Of a stretch of 64,000 bases of DNA, positions 39,667 to 52,700 are shown piece by piece. Both the position numbers and the translations under genes were made by a program. Position 1 is the first letter of the stretch; each line of letters begins with the position of its first letter. The notes under the pieces are model-generated. The model was given only the letters and a program-made list of their open reading frames with translations, had not been told where the DNA came from and made no database searches. The DNA is from Roridomyces roridus. Its lineage: Eukaryota; Basidiomycota; Agaricomycetes; Agaricales; Mycenaceae. The DNA is taken from NCBI GenBank assembly GCA_029378245.1, contig JARKIF010000004.1, positions 124,001 through 188,000 on the forward strand, in the 5' to 3' direction.

Positions 39667-42600
39667 ATGCCCCCGTACGAGCTCGAGCTCCCCGTGGCTA
39701 TATCCCTCGCGTCGTTGGCTTCATGCAGCGCTATCTTGTTGGTGCTCAATAGGTGGAGATCTTCAGGTGAAGGGAAGATTAGGTTACCCGAGAGGGACGC
39801 GCAGGCTTTCGACGTGAGCGAGCCGGAGGACCTTGTGGATGGATATCCTATCGACGAAGAAGGGTTTTGGGTACAAGTTCGTCTTTGCCTTCACAGCGTT
39901 TTCTTGGAGGTTGACGATGAGTGCTGTAGGTGAGGATGAAGAAGATTTTCGTCGTTGGGATCCTAGGCTTTCTCGTGGCCGTCAAAATTGCGACAGTGTT
40001 CCTCGGCATAGACGCTGTCGATGTACTGCAGACGTGTTTTTCGAGCTATCTGTTGCTCGTGGGCGTCTGGTCGATCCGCCGGAGGACGGTGGACGAGCAC
40101 GCGGAGCAGCTATGGCATCTTGCTTCGCTCATTTTCTTTGCTGTCGCACTCGAGGGGTTCACTGCGTTGTTACCTGATGGCGACTCTACCTTGATTCTGC
40201 CGCGCGTTTGGTACCTCCATTCCGCCTCGCTGGTCCTATACGTGATTACGTTCTTCGCCATTCTCACCATTCCTCGCGGACCCCGGCTTCACTAACCTCC
40301 GTCCGCAATCTATTCCAAAAAGACGGTCGAAGCTATCACTAATGTGGACGTGCACAACGTTTCGGGCGTCTACGGTAATCCTCCTTCATTTCGTCTTGTC
40401 AAGCCCAACTGAATCAAATTTATATTCAACAGACGGCTCAATCTGGAGTTTCCTCTTCTTCTCCTACTCCACCAAAGTCATCATGCTAGGCAATACCGCG
40501 GCTAGCCTTGAGATCGGCGACCTCCCTATCTTGACGGCGGATATGCGTGCTACGATTCAATACGCCGCCATGCGCGCGTGGTCGGCTGGCCATAGATGGC
40601 GCCCGAAAATTGGCTCCGGGTGGGCGTTAGCGTCTCAGCTCATCGCTGTCAACCGCGCTGCCCTCGCAGGCGTCATGGTCTTTGCGGTTTTTGCGGGCGG
40701 GGGGTTTTACCTCCCGCCGTTTATTATGAGTTGCTTGCTCAGGTATTTGGAGGAGGATCCTGAGCGCCGGGAGAAGAGATGGGGTGTCGTGTGGGTTGTA
40801 TGTTTGTTTGGAGGGTACTTGGGATTATACACGCGTGGGTTTTTCCTCTTTGTTGTGGGTTGAGGATGCTGATATTTGATGCAGTTACCGGTAAGATGGG
40901 TCCTGAGTCTCCGTGCGGGCTTTACGCTGATGGATGTCGATAGCCCAGCTGTGGTCGTTGTCCTCTGCGACACTTCAGTCGCGCTTACGCACGCAGTTGA
41001 ATACTATCCTCTTTGCCAAGACGCTCGTCCGGAAGGATATCGCTTCGACCGCTGCCGCTCCCGGTGAATCTGGGGAATTCTCGTCCAAGGCGCAGATTAT
41101 GACTCTCATGTACGTTGCTTTTATACTGGAGCTGACAGCAGCGATACTGATATGTTTGGACTAAAATCCAGGACGACCGACGTCGACCGTGTAGCACGGT
41201 GCAGCCGCGAACTGTTCCTCGTCATCGGTGTGTGCTATCCAATTAATTTGATTCAATCAAACTGCTCATACAGCCACGCATAGACTCACCTATCGAGCTC
41301 CTCGTAGGTACGACGATTCTATACAACCTCCTCGGCATATCAGCGTTCTTCGGGCTTGGGGCTACATTGCTTCTCCTCCCGGTGAATCATTATGCGGGCA
41401 AGGCCGTGAAAGGGACGCAGGAGAGGTTGATGAAGGCTAGGGATGAGAGGGTTGCGCTTATGAATGAGGTGCTTGGTGCGATTCGGATGTTGAAGGTGAG
41501 TCGCGCGATTCTCCGCTGTTTTTCAGGATTGGGCACAGATGTTGAATTTGATGATGGTAGTTTATGGCTTGGGAACGTAGCTTCGAGGAGAGGGTGTTGA
41601 AGATTCGGGCGAGGGAGCTTGGGTATCAACGGCTGTCATATATCATTGAGGCACTCCTTTCGGGGCTTTGGTGCGTTCCTTGCATCTTTGGATTCATTCA
41701 TTCTTCTTATCTTATATGTAGGAATGCGACACCGGTGATCGTGACCTTGGTTGCGTTTTATCATTTTGCGGTCGTGAGAGGGGAGGTGTTGAAGCCCTCT
41801 ATTATGTTTACTTCGGTGTGTGGCCCCACTGTTTCTTCGCTTGTCATTGTGATTTGGATTGACTGGTGGTGTAGATCATTGGTATGTGTCTTGCATTTCC
41901 CAAGAGTCAAGATGGTGCTGATCAACTGTGTTTAGTCTTCAGCGAGCTTCGATTTGCGATGAATGGACTTACGGAGACGTTTATCAACTTGCTTCAGAGT
42001 GCCGTCTCTTTGCGGCGGATTGAAAAGGTTATGAAATTTCCGTCGATTTATTTATCTAACTGAAGAAGTAATCCCATAGTATTTGGACACTCCAGAGGTG
42101 GCCCCAGTCCCGCCGCTCGAGGCGCAGTCCCAGGTCATTGCATTCCAATCTTGCACCCTCACCTGGGCTGGTTCGGCGTCATCTACCACCGCAAGCAGTA
42201 CAAGTACGAGCTCGACCCCCCGCCAGAGGTTCATCCTCGTCGATTTGACGCTCGAGTTCCCTACTGGAGAGCTGTCCTTGATTTGTGGGGCTCTTGGGTC
42301 GGGGAAGACTTTGTTGCTCCTTGGTGAGTCCAACTCTACGCAGATAGTTGACAAGTTGAATTTGAACCCTCTGCAGCGCTTTTGGGTGAGGCGGATGTTC
42401 TGAGTGGGCAGATGATGTGCCCGCGGTCGCCGCCGAATTCTTTGGCAGCGTTTTCGACGGTTCTTCCGAAGAAGGAGGATTGGGTTGTTGAGGGGATGAC
42501 GGCCTATGTTCCACAGGTTTGATTTACATACTTTCTAAAGTGGTTTCAAAGCTGATTGGTTTTTGATAGACTGCGTGGTTGCGAAATGCGTCTATCAAAG

Positions 42601-45600
42601 GTAGGTATTATCCTGCTATCTAAAGGAGTCGGTTAGCTGGAACGCGGTGCAGATAATATCTTGTTCAACTTGCCATACGACGAAGCGCGGTATGAGGCAA
42701 CTTTGGAGGTAAAGCTGCCATTGAGCCGCTTTCTTTCTCTTCTGAATGTATATTCACAGGCTTGTGCGTTGAACCCCGATCTGGAAATCCTGGAAGATGG
42801 GGATGAGAGTGAGATTGGTGAAAATGGGGTAAGTGCATCGAAATCTCACGTTTTGTAGTTCTGACACAATCCAGGTCAATCTTTCGGGCGGGCAAAAAAG
42901 TAGGTGCGCGCTCGCGAGGGCTGTTTGTGAGTCTTTCAATTTTCACAACTTGAATGGCTTGATTCATTTCGGTAGATTCACGCGCATCGATTTTGCTTTT
43001 GGACGACGTACTATCGGCTGGTAAGCCTACGAACCTCCAGCTTAGTTGAAACCTTACGCATCTCCAGTGGACGCGCACACCGCTCGCCATCTCTACCAAC
43101 GCTGTCTCAAGGGCCCACTGATGCAGGGCCGCACTGTGATCCTAGTCTCTCACCATGTCCAACTCTGCGTGGCCGGTGCTGCGTACATTGTTACGCTCGA
43201 TAATGGCCGGGTTCGGTTCCAAGGGACTCAGGAAGCGTTCAAGAGCTCCGGTGTTATGACCACTTTAGTTCAATCCACCAACACGGCGGCGACGGAGGAT
43301 GAACGCAAGGCAGCTGCGGATTTCATCGAGGAAGACAAGACGGTCGTCGCAGCGGAGAAGATCAAGAAGGTGCCACGCAAGTTTTTCGAGGAGGAGAAAC
43401 GCGCCGTTGGTCGTGTATCACGCGATGTTTGGAGTGCGTATATCGCTGCGTGTGGGTCGGGGTGGTATTGGTTGGTTTTTTGTTCGATTTTTGGTGTTGC
43501 TGCGTTGGCGCCGGTGGTGGAGAATGGTTGGCTGAGCTACTGGGCAAGGGGTGACAATGCCCATAGTCCTGAGTACTATCTGGGCGTTTACACGGCAGTT
43601 GTCGTTGTTGGTCTGGTTATGACCACGTCACGGCTTTTTGTCCTCTGTGAGTGAATCGTTTTTCTGTTTAGCTCAAGGGCTCAAGAGAACAGATTACGGA
43701 TCTATCAATGCTTCCCATGTACTCCACAAAAGTGCGCTACTCTTTCCTGGCGCAGATAGTATCTCAATGTCCGTAGAACTCCTCGAGGCTGTTCTTTTTG
43801 CGCAGATCCGGTTCCACGATACGGTTTCACGCGGGCGGCTCCTCAACAGGTTTGGGAAGGACTTGGAAGGTTCGTTGCGTTTCGGATGAAACATTCCACT
43901 TGGTCCAACTACTTTGGTGCAGGCATAGACAGCGGTCTCTCACTCAATTTCGGTACCGCTCTTATCCGCTTTGGTGCGATCTTGGTGAGTGGTTGAGAGT
44001 ACTTCTTGTTAGTAGAACCCGAAGTGACTGCGCTTTAGACGACGATCGTCACTGTGAGCTTGGTTGGCGGACCGGCGTTTGTGCTGGCCGCGTTCTTTCT
44101 CGGGGTGATGTATTATCAAAGTCAGTCTCCTTCTCTTCCACATCGTGTATCTCGTTAATATGAGCAGTTGCCAAGATCTACGGCCAGGCGTCGAGAGATT
44201 TAAGACGGATTGGTACGTCCTTGTGAAGTTCCCGTTGGTTTGAAGCAAACCCTTTCAAAGACTCTGTGGTGCGTCAAACTACCTTTACTTGGTATGAAAG
44301 ATTGAGCCCCAGTCTAGACTCGCTCACCTTTGTATTCCATGTACGCGGAGACGATCGCCGGTGTGGCTGTTCTGCGCTCATTTGGGGCGTCTTCAAAATT
44401 TCTGCGTGATATGATGCGGAATGTCGACACGGTGAGTTTTCCCGCTGCTTATTACAGCTTTATTCTTATCGGATACAGAATAATGCTCCCAGTTATTGGA
44501 CTTTTGGTATCAATCGTTGGCTCACGGTATTTGCTTCGCTGGATTCTTGGCTGAAAAGCAACTGACTTTGTGGATTAGATCCGGATGTCTGTCCTCTCGA
44601 GCCTGGCTATAGCTGCGATAGCTCTCATCGCGGTTCTGAACAAGAATATTCCCGCTGCGCTCGCTGGATTTGTATTGGCGTTTGCGAATACTGCGAGTTG
44701 AATTAGATTGAGTTTATCGACGACGAGCTAACATCCCATGAAGCTTATGTATGATCTCAATGTGGCGGTAGGTTCAAAGAGAATTTGCGATGCATGTCTA
44801 ATGCTGATTGAAACGTAGCTTCGCACTTTTGTGAGCCTGGAACAAGCGATGGTGGGACTCGAACGGGTCAAGGAGTACGCCGACCTTGAACAAGAGGGCG
44901 CAGCATTCGTCGAGCCTCGACCGCCTTCGTCATGGCCTGAGCATGGAGCCATCGAATGCGAGAATTTGGTCATTCGCTACGCTGTGTGTTGATGCGTCTT
45001 CGTCTCATTTCCTCAACTCATGTTTGTGCCAGCCGGATTTGCCGGACGTTTTGCATAATGTGACTTTCCGGGTGAACCCTGGAGAAAAGGTATGTGTTGC
45101 ATTCTATTGAATACCTGATCAATGTGTTCTTTAGATTGGCATCCTCGGCAGAACGGGTGAGTTCAACTTGGGAACCGTGGACTGTATTCATTGTTTTCCA
45201 AGGCTCCGGAAAAAGCACGCTGGCATTGTCGTTCTTCCGCTTCGTCGAGGCTACCCAGGGCCGAATCCTTGTGGACGGAATTGACATCGCTTCCATCGGG
45301 CTCACGGACTTGAGGAGCAAGTTGACGATTATACCTCGTAAGCTCTTCATTACCTCGTCCTCCGTGAACTAACGGCTGTCTTAGAGGATCCCACGATTCT
45401 TAGCGGGACCTTGAGGTCCACATTGGATGTCTTTGACGAGTATCAGGACGCGGATATCGTATGTTGATCGTCATTTTGCCTGGGAAGTATCTCAACTCGG
45501 ATAGTTCGAGGCGCTGCGCAGAGTGCATCTCATATCAGCGGAGGGCTCCACGGTGGAGAACAACGACGCCATCAATGAGAATGTGTTCCGGAATTTGGAT

Positions 45601-46263
45601 TCTGCGATTTCGGAGGGCGGGGAGACTCTTTCGACTGGGTGAGCGGTCTTGGCATCCCCATTCAGTCTGGCTAATTGTGTATTTAGAGAGAAACAGTTGT
45701 TGTGTATGGCTCGCGCCATATTGAAAAGGTCGAGGGTGCTTGTCATGGATGAGGTGCGTTGACTTACTCAGGATTCGTGTATGGCGGTTGAGTCTTTCTA
45801 TAGGCCACGGCGAGGTGCTGTGAAATCCTTTCTAAGTATCCATACTCACGATCTTCCTAGCGTCGATTATGCCACCGACGAGCTCATCGGGAAAACGATC
45901 CGCCAGTCAGTGTTTGAACTTTCCCTGGTTACTTCAGTCTCACATTTTCCTGCAGGGAGTTCAAAGAAAGCACCATCCTGACTATTGCACATCGCCTACG
46001 CACAGTCATCGACTACGATAAAGTCTGTCTTCCCTACTCTGCCCGTGAATTTCTGTTATATCGAATGTTAGGTCCCCCTCCTGGACCAAGGCCGTGTAGT
46101 CGAATTCGATCGGTGAGTAGTCCCGGCAGAACGAGAAATTGAGCTCATTTCTGTTCCCAGACCCGCAGTTCTGTTGGCAGATCCGGCGTCCCAATTTCAC
46201 GGTCTCTGCAAGGCAACTGGAGGCGAGGAGTTTGCGATACTCAAGAGGATGGCTGGAATTTAG
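39667..46263 (+). CDS. ABCC (MRP)-type ABC transporter, many exons, probably inactivated
   Basis: ATG at 39667 gives [20 protein letters not shown]; more than 25 short exons follow to TAG at 46261-46263. The order is an N-terminal membrane part, TMD1 ([20 protein letters not shown]), NBD1, TMD2 ([19 protein letters not shown]), NBD2. NBD1 has Walker A GALGSGKT (about 42290), LSGGQ (42880) and Walker [11 protein letters not shown] (42990). NBD2 has Walker A GRTGSGKS (45140-45225, split by an intron), a weak signature LSTGEKQ, Walker B VLVMDEATA and H-loop IAHRL. Such pumps export organic anions, conjugates or drugs across plasma or vacuolar membranes. Defects: an in-frame TAA at 40293-40295 inside a conserved [18 protein letters not shown] stretch, and an exon end near 44702 that cannot be joined in frame to LMYDLNVA at 44751 with the best donor. 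An 8-base exon (44261-44268, coding part of DSV) is needed to keep the frame. Confidence 0.85.
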
Positions 46264-46529
46264 AGGGCTATAGGGGGGAAGCGGTTGAGATGGATAGCTT
46301 GCATGTGTGCACATAACTTGACATACATTCGTGGTTGTTCAAAAGGACCGAATTGTTGTTGAATTTTTGCCGAATTGCCGCATCAATGAAATTCGATCCG
46401 TACGTGCACCGCATCGGATCACGACTTGCTTGCCTCCCGCCACCACCATTGTCGCATTACCCACCGCCAGCTACCCGGCCATTCAATTTTGATTAGATTG
46501 CAGCCTAGTCGGAATACCACTATGGACCC

Positions 46530-47457
46530 CCGAACCTCGACTTCCACCGGAGCTGGGGTGTTTAATCTTTGAATACGAGGCCGTGCAAGACCCTACGCAC
46601 GTCCCAATCCTCCTTCTTGTCGCTCGCCGTGTACATGAATGGCAAATAATTTAACAAAGAGTTCCTAGAAGTCGAGTGCTTACTCTTTTCAAAAGGCTAG
46701 AGCCACATCTCTACCACGTGCTGCGCCTCAACTCCCGCGAGAAAGTACGCATGGCTGCTGGCTGGCTGCCATCGCCTCGAAAACCCCTTCCTTCCGCGCA
46801 AAAGCAGTCCGTCACGTCTGCTTTGACTCGCACTCCTCCGACATGTCCGCTGAGACGCTGACAACCTTCCTGAGCTCCTGTCCAGGAATCACGACTCTGT
46901 ACCTCAGAGGAAGCAGCGTCGGCCCCCATCTCCTGCCTGTTCTCGCAGAGATGCAGATCAAGCGCCTGGGCATCGCCCTGATGGATCTGTTTCCGGAGGG
47001 CGGGTTCGATGGCGGCCATGCCCTCTTTCGCAGCGTGACGCATCTCGAGATTTTGCTCCCCGACTACATGGACCTATCTGGATGGGATATACCCATCGGA
47101 CGTATGCCATCCCTCACCCACCTCACCTTCACTATAGCCCCGGGCCCTGCCGTGATAAGACCGCTTTTAAAGCGTTGTCCATCACTGCGGGTCCTTCGCC
47201 TCTTCCCCGTCTTGCAGCCTCCCGGGCCGGAGAACACCCGTGCATTCACTCGCCGATATATCTCTGATGCACAGCTCGAGAGTCCCGACGCAAGGATCGT
47301 GATGTATGGGGTGCCGCACCGATACGACCGTTCGCAGTGGGTACTGGCTGCGCGGGGTGAGGACGACGTCTGGATTCCTGCCGGGCAGTTTATTGAGAGA
47401 AAACGAAGAGGGGAAGTCGGAGGTTCGCCCTGCTCTCAATTTTCTTTCTACGTTTGA
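46530..47457 (+). CDS. F-box-like/LRR-type agaric protein, 5' part frameshifted
   Basis: The intact frame is 46843-47457, starting MSAETLTTFLSSCPGITTLY. It reads LLPVLAEMQIKRLGIALMDL, then FRSVTHLEIL and MPSLTHLTFTI, and ends in FIERKRRGEVGG, a pattern I know from a large family of short agaric proteins of unknown function. The expected N-terminal part is present but broken: LPPELGCLIFEYEA..LLLVARRVHEW at 46535-46635, then LEPHLYHVLRLNSREK in another frame, then ASKTPSFRAKAVRHVCFDSH leading into the intact frame. Two or more shifts separate these pieces, so the gene is probably a pseudogene unless unusual introns exist. Confidence 0.55.
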
Positions 47458-47459
47458 GG

Positions 47460-48430
47460 CTCAATAGTACTTCCAGAGGATGAATACCTCCTTTCGTGAG
47501 GCAGATAGCCTGAGTGTCGGAGAGTCGGTATAGTTGGCCCTCGAAAATGGATTCGTCCATCCGTGCACAGGTTTTGGAAAGAACATTTCTTGAACTGTCC
47601 TTTTTGCCTTTGTATCTGGTCCTCCGCTTCCTTGATGAAAAAAGGTCAGCATTGACCCTCTTGGCGCACAGTCCCGAGTCGAACTGAATGCCTATTCAGC
47701 GATGGGACCAGCTGGAGTCGGCAGGTGTGTGGTCAGTGGTGTACGTATACTTGAACGGCGACATATGTTGGCCGGGCAGAGCAACGATACGGGAGAAGTG
47801 CTAGAATCAAGACGATACACAGAAGGCGCAGATGCGTAGCAGCAGCCGAAGACCATTCCTTCAGGTGAAGGCGTTTTGAAAATCAAGTTTAGCCTGATGT
47901 TCTACCCTGACTAGTCTCACGTAGCCAGACTCTAGTTTGATTGACGATGCAAGCATGTAATCAAATACCCTGACTGCATAGGAAACCACAGGGGATGGAA
48001 TAGTGCGCAGCTCCTTGGAAGGTTCTTACTTCATTCGATGTGCACGTGGCCCAGCTTTGGTTCGACTCCAGCCACGCTCATCTTGCACCACCGTTGCAGT
48101 ATAATTTTTTGAGATAGACATTCGTTGAAGCTAACATTCTGATTCTTCATTTCCACAAGACTCGAGCAGGTTCAGATTCAAAATTAAATCCTATATTCCG
48201 TGACATTGAACACGCGAATTCAGAACGAGTTTGTACCGTCAAGTTCCTGTATCTCGCAGCCCGCCACCTTGCTCTTGAGTCTTGACATGCGAGTCGATCC
48301 TGTGGCGTGTTAATCAATTGTCCGTTAATTTCCCTATCTATTATAAGTAAAAAAAGATCCGTCGGAGTGCCATCGGCGTGACTGGAGTGGAACCAGGCTA
48401 TTAGCGTAAGTAAACCGCCAGCACAGCTGG
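47460..48430. other. Intergenic, no gene seen
   Basis: Short frames only on both strands; no repeat or RNA gene recognised. Confidence 0.45.
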
Positions 48431-48483
48431 AATGGAGGTATTCCTTTCGACTCTCCTGGTGACCACGGAGGGACGTTCTTCCC

Positions 48484-48790
48484 AGCGTCGACTATACTAT
48501 GCCACCGACGAGCTCATTGGGCGGACGATCCGCCGGGAGTTCGAGGAAAGCACCATCCTGACAATCGCGCATCGTCTTCGAACCGTTATAGACTATGATA
48601 AGGTTTGTGGACTTGTATGTATAGCACTGCCGTCAAGTTGATTGGACGTCGTTTTGTTTCAGGTCCTCCTTCTGGACCAATGCCGAATCGTCCGTCGACC
48701 CTGCTGGGTGATTCGGGTTCCCGGTTTTATGGGTTTTGCAGAGCTACTGGGGTCGACGAGTTTCAAAGGATGGCTGGTGTAGGTACTTAG
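48484..48790 (+). pseudogene. Relic of the 3' end of an ABCC transporter gene
   Basis: The DNA repeats the last exons of the gene at 39.7-46.3 kb: [35 protein letters not shown], an intron-like gap (48601-48660), then VLLLDQCRIV and RPSTLLGDSGSRFYGFCRAT ending in TAG at 48788-48790. Compared with the parent, a 5-base duplication after GTCGACTAT breaks the frame, and a few codons after RIV are missing. No upstream ABC sequence precedes it, so it is a partial duplicate. Confidence 0.75.
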
Positions 48791-48799
48791 CTGTATTCC

Positions 48800-49763
48800 A
48801 AGAGCGTGTTTCGAGTTACCTGGTTTTTTGGGCGCTGATTTCTGCGATTTCAATTGAATACGGTCTAAATAGAACATGGATTCCGGGAGTCAGTACCCCG
48901 GGCGTTGATCGGGTCGTTGCTGCGTGGTTTCGCGGTGGTGTTAACACCGTCCTCTTCAGCGCGCAGACCTGAAGCACGTCAAATTTAAAGGCGACGATAA
49001 TAACCTAACGTAGCTGTTTAATGATTTGCGATCTACTTATGGCACTAAGGCCGTGGCAGATGAGATGAGTTGCCGTGATTGCTCAATTAAATGTGGAGTG
49101 CGGGTGGGCAGTAGTGGCGGGTCGGGCCAATGACGGTGGCGGGACGGTAATTGAGATTCAAGGTCTGAAACGATGCAATTAAGAGTCATTTACCGTGTAG
49201 CGCGAGGACGAGAGATTTTATTGCATTTGCCTGCGGAATTGCTGGATAGGGCCACTTGTACACCGCACCATGTCCGGTGTGAATCCTATGCTTTGTGGGA
49301 AGTCGATAGCGTTGTAAAGGCTGAGCTCGCGTGTTGCCGATGCAGCGCATCTCGAAATGATGCGGCTCGAGGAAATCAAGCATTGACTCCACAACCAGAT
49401 GAGTTAGTTCGTCCACAAGAGTTGGCTCAGCGTGCTCCCTGTCATGTCGAGGAGAAAAGATCTGCGATGAGCCGGCATCAACGATGCGTAGATGTGGGGC
49501 GAGGCAGATGGTGGTCCAGAAAGAAGCGAAAATGGAAGTCTTACGGCATCACGGATTCGTCCAGCCCTTTCCTCCCGACGCGTCAGTCGTTCTCCTCCTC
49601 CTGCCCACCCGTATGCCACGGCGCGCTGTATAGCTCGCCGACGGTTCGTTTTGCACTTCTCTCCCTCTCCAGTCTGTCCCTAATGCACCCCGACAGCCAA
49701 CAACAACATCTCGCCACCCACGCACCACGAAATCAGACACGAAAAAAACTGTGAAAAGAAACG
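48800..49763. other. Intergenic, promoter side of the Bem2-like gene
   Basis: No coding frame is convincing. The last 200 bases are pyrimidine-rich and probably hold the promoter and 5' untranslated region. Confidence 0.4.
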
Positions 49764-52700
49764 ATGCCACGGCGTACTGACATGCCACCACCGTCATCGC
49801 CGTCTGCTCCAACGCTGCAGCCACCACCGACTCCTGTTCGCGCCCCGTCTGCCTTGGGACAGCTCCTCGCTCGGCCCAGCAAGTGGTTTACACGGAGCAG
49901 CAGCACTGGCTCGACGCGGCCCTCCCTTTCTGCTGGAGACGACTCACCGAGACCGAGCACGTCCAGCACGGCCAGCGCGCGCAAGCCCAAGATCTCGCGT
50001 CCTACAGATCCTCGCCCCATTTTGGATGCAGAGGGTTATATGGGCGTTCCTGGGAGTCGGTGAGTGGCTCTACACCCTTTTCCATCCATTGCTCTGTGTA
50101 TGCGCCGTCACTGGGACGTTTCTCGTCACGTTCACCGCAAAGGAGGGCTGCCTTGCCAGCGTTCTGCTGGCTTCCCTTGCTCGGAAGCATGCTCCCAATG
50201 TGGGAGTACCCCTTCCTTTTGCTATGCTCGTTGGCAGATGGGACGCGCTTCTCCCCGCGTGGCCTGTCTACGCGATGACGGCGAATGTCACCCGTGTGTC
50301 CGGGTCTTTTGCTTGCGGCCGTCGTGGCCAAGCTTCCGCTTTTGAATCGCCTTCTTGACACTCTTATTGACTAACTACATTCCAGCTCCGTACTCGACCT
50401 CAGCAGGCCGTCCCTGACCCTCAATTCACCATCCGCCAATCCCAGCGGCGCCAAATCATCTCTCGACCTCCGTTATCCACCATCACCATCGAGTGCCCAT
50501 GGTCCGACAATACAGCATTCGGGCTCCTCACCGCTGGCACATCCTAGTGGGGGCAGCATCTACGGCGCGGGCGGAGGGGACCTTCGCACGGCGTCACGTC
50601 GCGCCTGGTCAAGAAGTGCAGACGATCTAAGACTGGCGTCTCCCCCAGCTCCAGCCCCCGGGCCTCCTTCACCTACAACAAAGGACAAGGGGTCTGGGAG
50701 ACAGCCTATCCGGGTTGACACGCAGCTTACCTTTGTCGACAAGGTAGCTGCTTATCGTGGGCGGGCAGATTCGCTGGGCGTTGGGTCTGCGACGTCCGCC
50801 TCGACGACCAGCGGCAGCGCTACCACCCCTGGGCCCAAACCGACTTCATCAACTTCTTACAACGCGCCGAATTACACGGGTGGCGTGCTTGTCGACCCGC
50901 CAGCTGCGGTGCCGGTGCCATTTTACGCCAGGAGGAGGACAGACTCGGAGAGGAGTGGCAGGAGTACGGGGACAGGGGAGAGGAGCGGGGAAGGGGGGAC
51001 AGGTAGTCCGGGTTCGACGCCTCCGAGTGCGAGAGGCACGGGCATGGTGTGGCCTGTCATCGGGGGCGAGAAGGAATCGAAGGAGCGGGAGAGAGACGGA
51101 GGAGGATCGCCGGTGTCGATATCTATTTCGGCTCCCGTGCTCGCTGATGGTGCCGTTAATGGTGAGAGGTTTCATCATTCTTGTATTGCCCGCTAATCGT
51201 CTGCGTTCCAGGGACAGGCGGGCAGCATGTACATACTCGCTCGCACAGTTTTACGCCCAAGCTGCCGAGTCGACTCGCGACCGGTTCTAGCCCTGGCAGG
51301 AAGGGCAGTGCCGGAGAGATTGAGCACGGGCTCATGGCGGAAGGCAAGGAAAGACGCGGTGGCTTTGCGAACTTTCATTTCGGTGGAGGTAGGTGATTTC
51401 GATTTGGATGAGACTGGTCTCATATCTTTATAGCTTCTGCGCAGGCCAAGCACGATCCTTCGCCCTTGCTGGCACCACCCATAATCCTTGCACCAGCTCC
51501 AGTGTCCGCCTCGTCATCTACATCAGCACCCTCGACCACAGAGTCTCCAGCTGCGCTCCAACCTATTCACCCGCCAGAGGGCAAACGCGCTTCGCAGATC
51601 GTGTATGCTGCGGGTTTCGTCAATCGGTTTGCGGCACCTGCCTACGGGCTTGGGGACCCACGTGCCTGGAAGCCCGCCAAGATGGAGGTTCGAGGAACGA
51701 AGCTCGTCTTGCACAAGGTTCCTGGGGACCGTGCCGTTGGGGTACGAGATCTATTTCCTGCGAGCGCTGTCGGGTTCGAGGAGGACGAGGCTGAGCCGGT
51801 GGAAAGGGAGAGGGAGAGGGATGTACCGACGGGGAGGAAACGTCGGGCTTATTGGGGTCGGGCGCGGCATCCGGCTTTGATTGTGGATTTGGGGAGTGGA
51901 GAGGCGAAGGTCGAGCGGGGGAGTCTTGAGGCGCTGTTGCATGAGACGGTATTCGCGACCGTGTATCCGCAGGAGGAGGGATGGCAGGCATATGCTCGTG
52001 CTGTGCTGCTTTGTCTTCCGCTTATTGCTCCTCGGGAACGCGTCGAGGCTGAGCTTGCGCGGTGTGCTGGGTATTTGCTGTCTGGTGCTGAAGAGGGAGA
52101 GGAGAGTGATCGTGCCAAGGCGAGGGTGGTGTGGATGAAGGGAGAGTATACGAGGATGCATGGACCCTGGGTCGACTCGGCCGTATGGGAAGGGGTCTCG
52201 GTCGAGGCGGAGGAAGAGGCCAAAGTGCTACCAGGCAAGGGCGGCATGCCTACCAGCAGCTCGACGCAGGCCATGTACACGCCATCACCAATGATTGGCG
52301 CTGGAAGTCCAGCGCTTGGGGCAGATCTTACACATCCCCCGCCTTCCTCTCCTCGTCCTCAACCGCCTCTTCCTGGGTTGGCCACACGTCTCGAGGCGGA
52401 AGGTCTTTCCCGCGACCTCCTGCATTCTCTTGATCCCCACCTCATCGCACATAGTCTCACCATCTTCCACCGCGCCGTACTCGCCGAGGCGCCTGGCGAT
52501 CTTACAGTCGATTTCTTGCTTGGTGACGTGCGAGCGTGCGAGCAGCTGTTTGGTAGCGATGCTTCCCCGAACTGGCTCACGCGTTTGGTCCTTGGGCAGG
52601 TGCTTGGCAGTGATGGCTCTGGCGAGGCTTCGGGGACGTCCAGGACACATTCGCGGAGTGAGGTGATATCGATCTGGGTGCGCGTTGGGGAGATTTGTCG

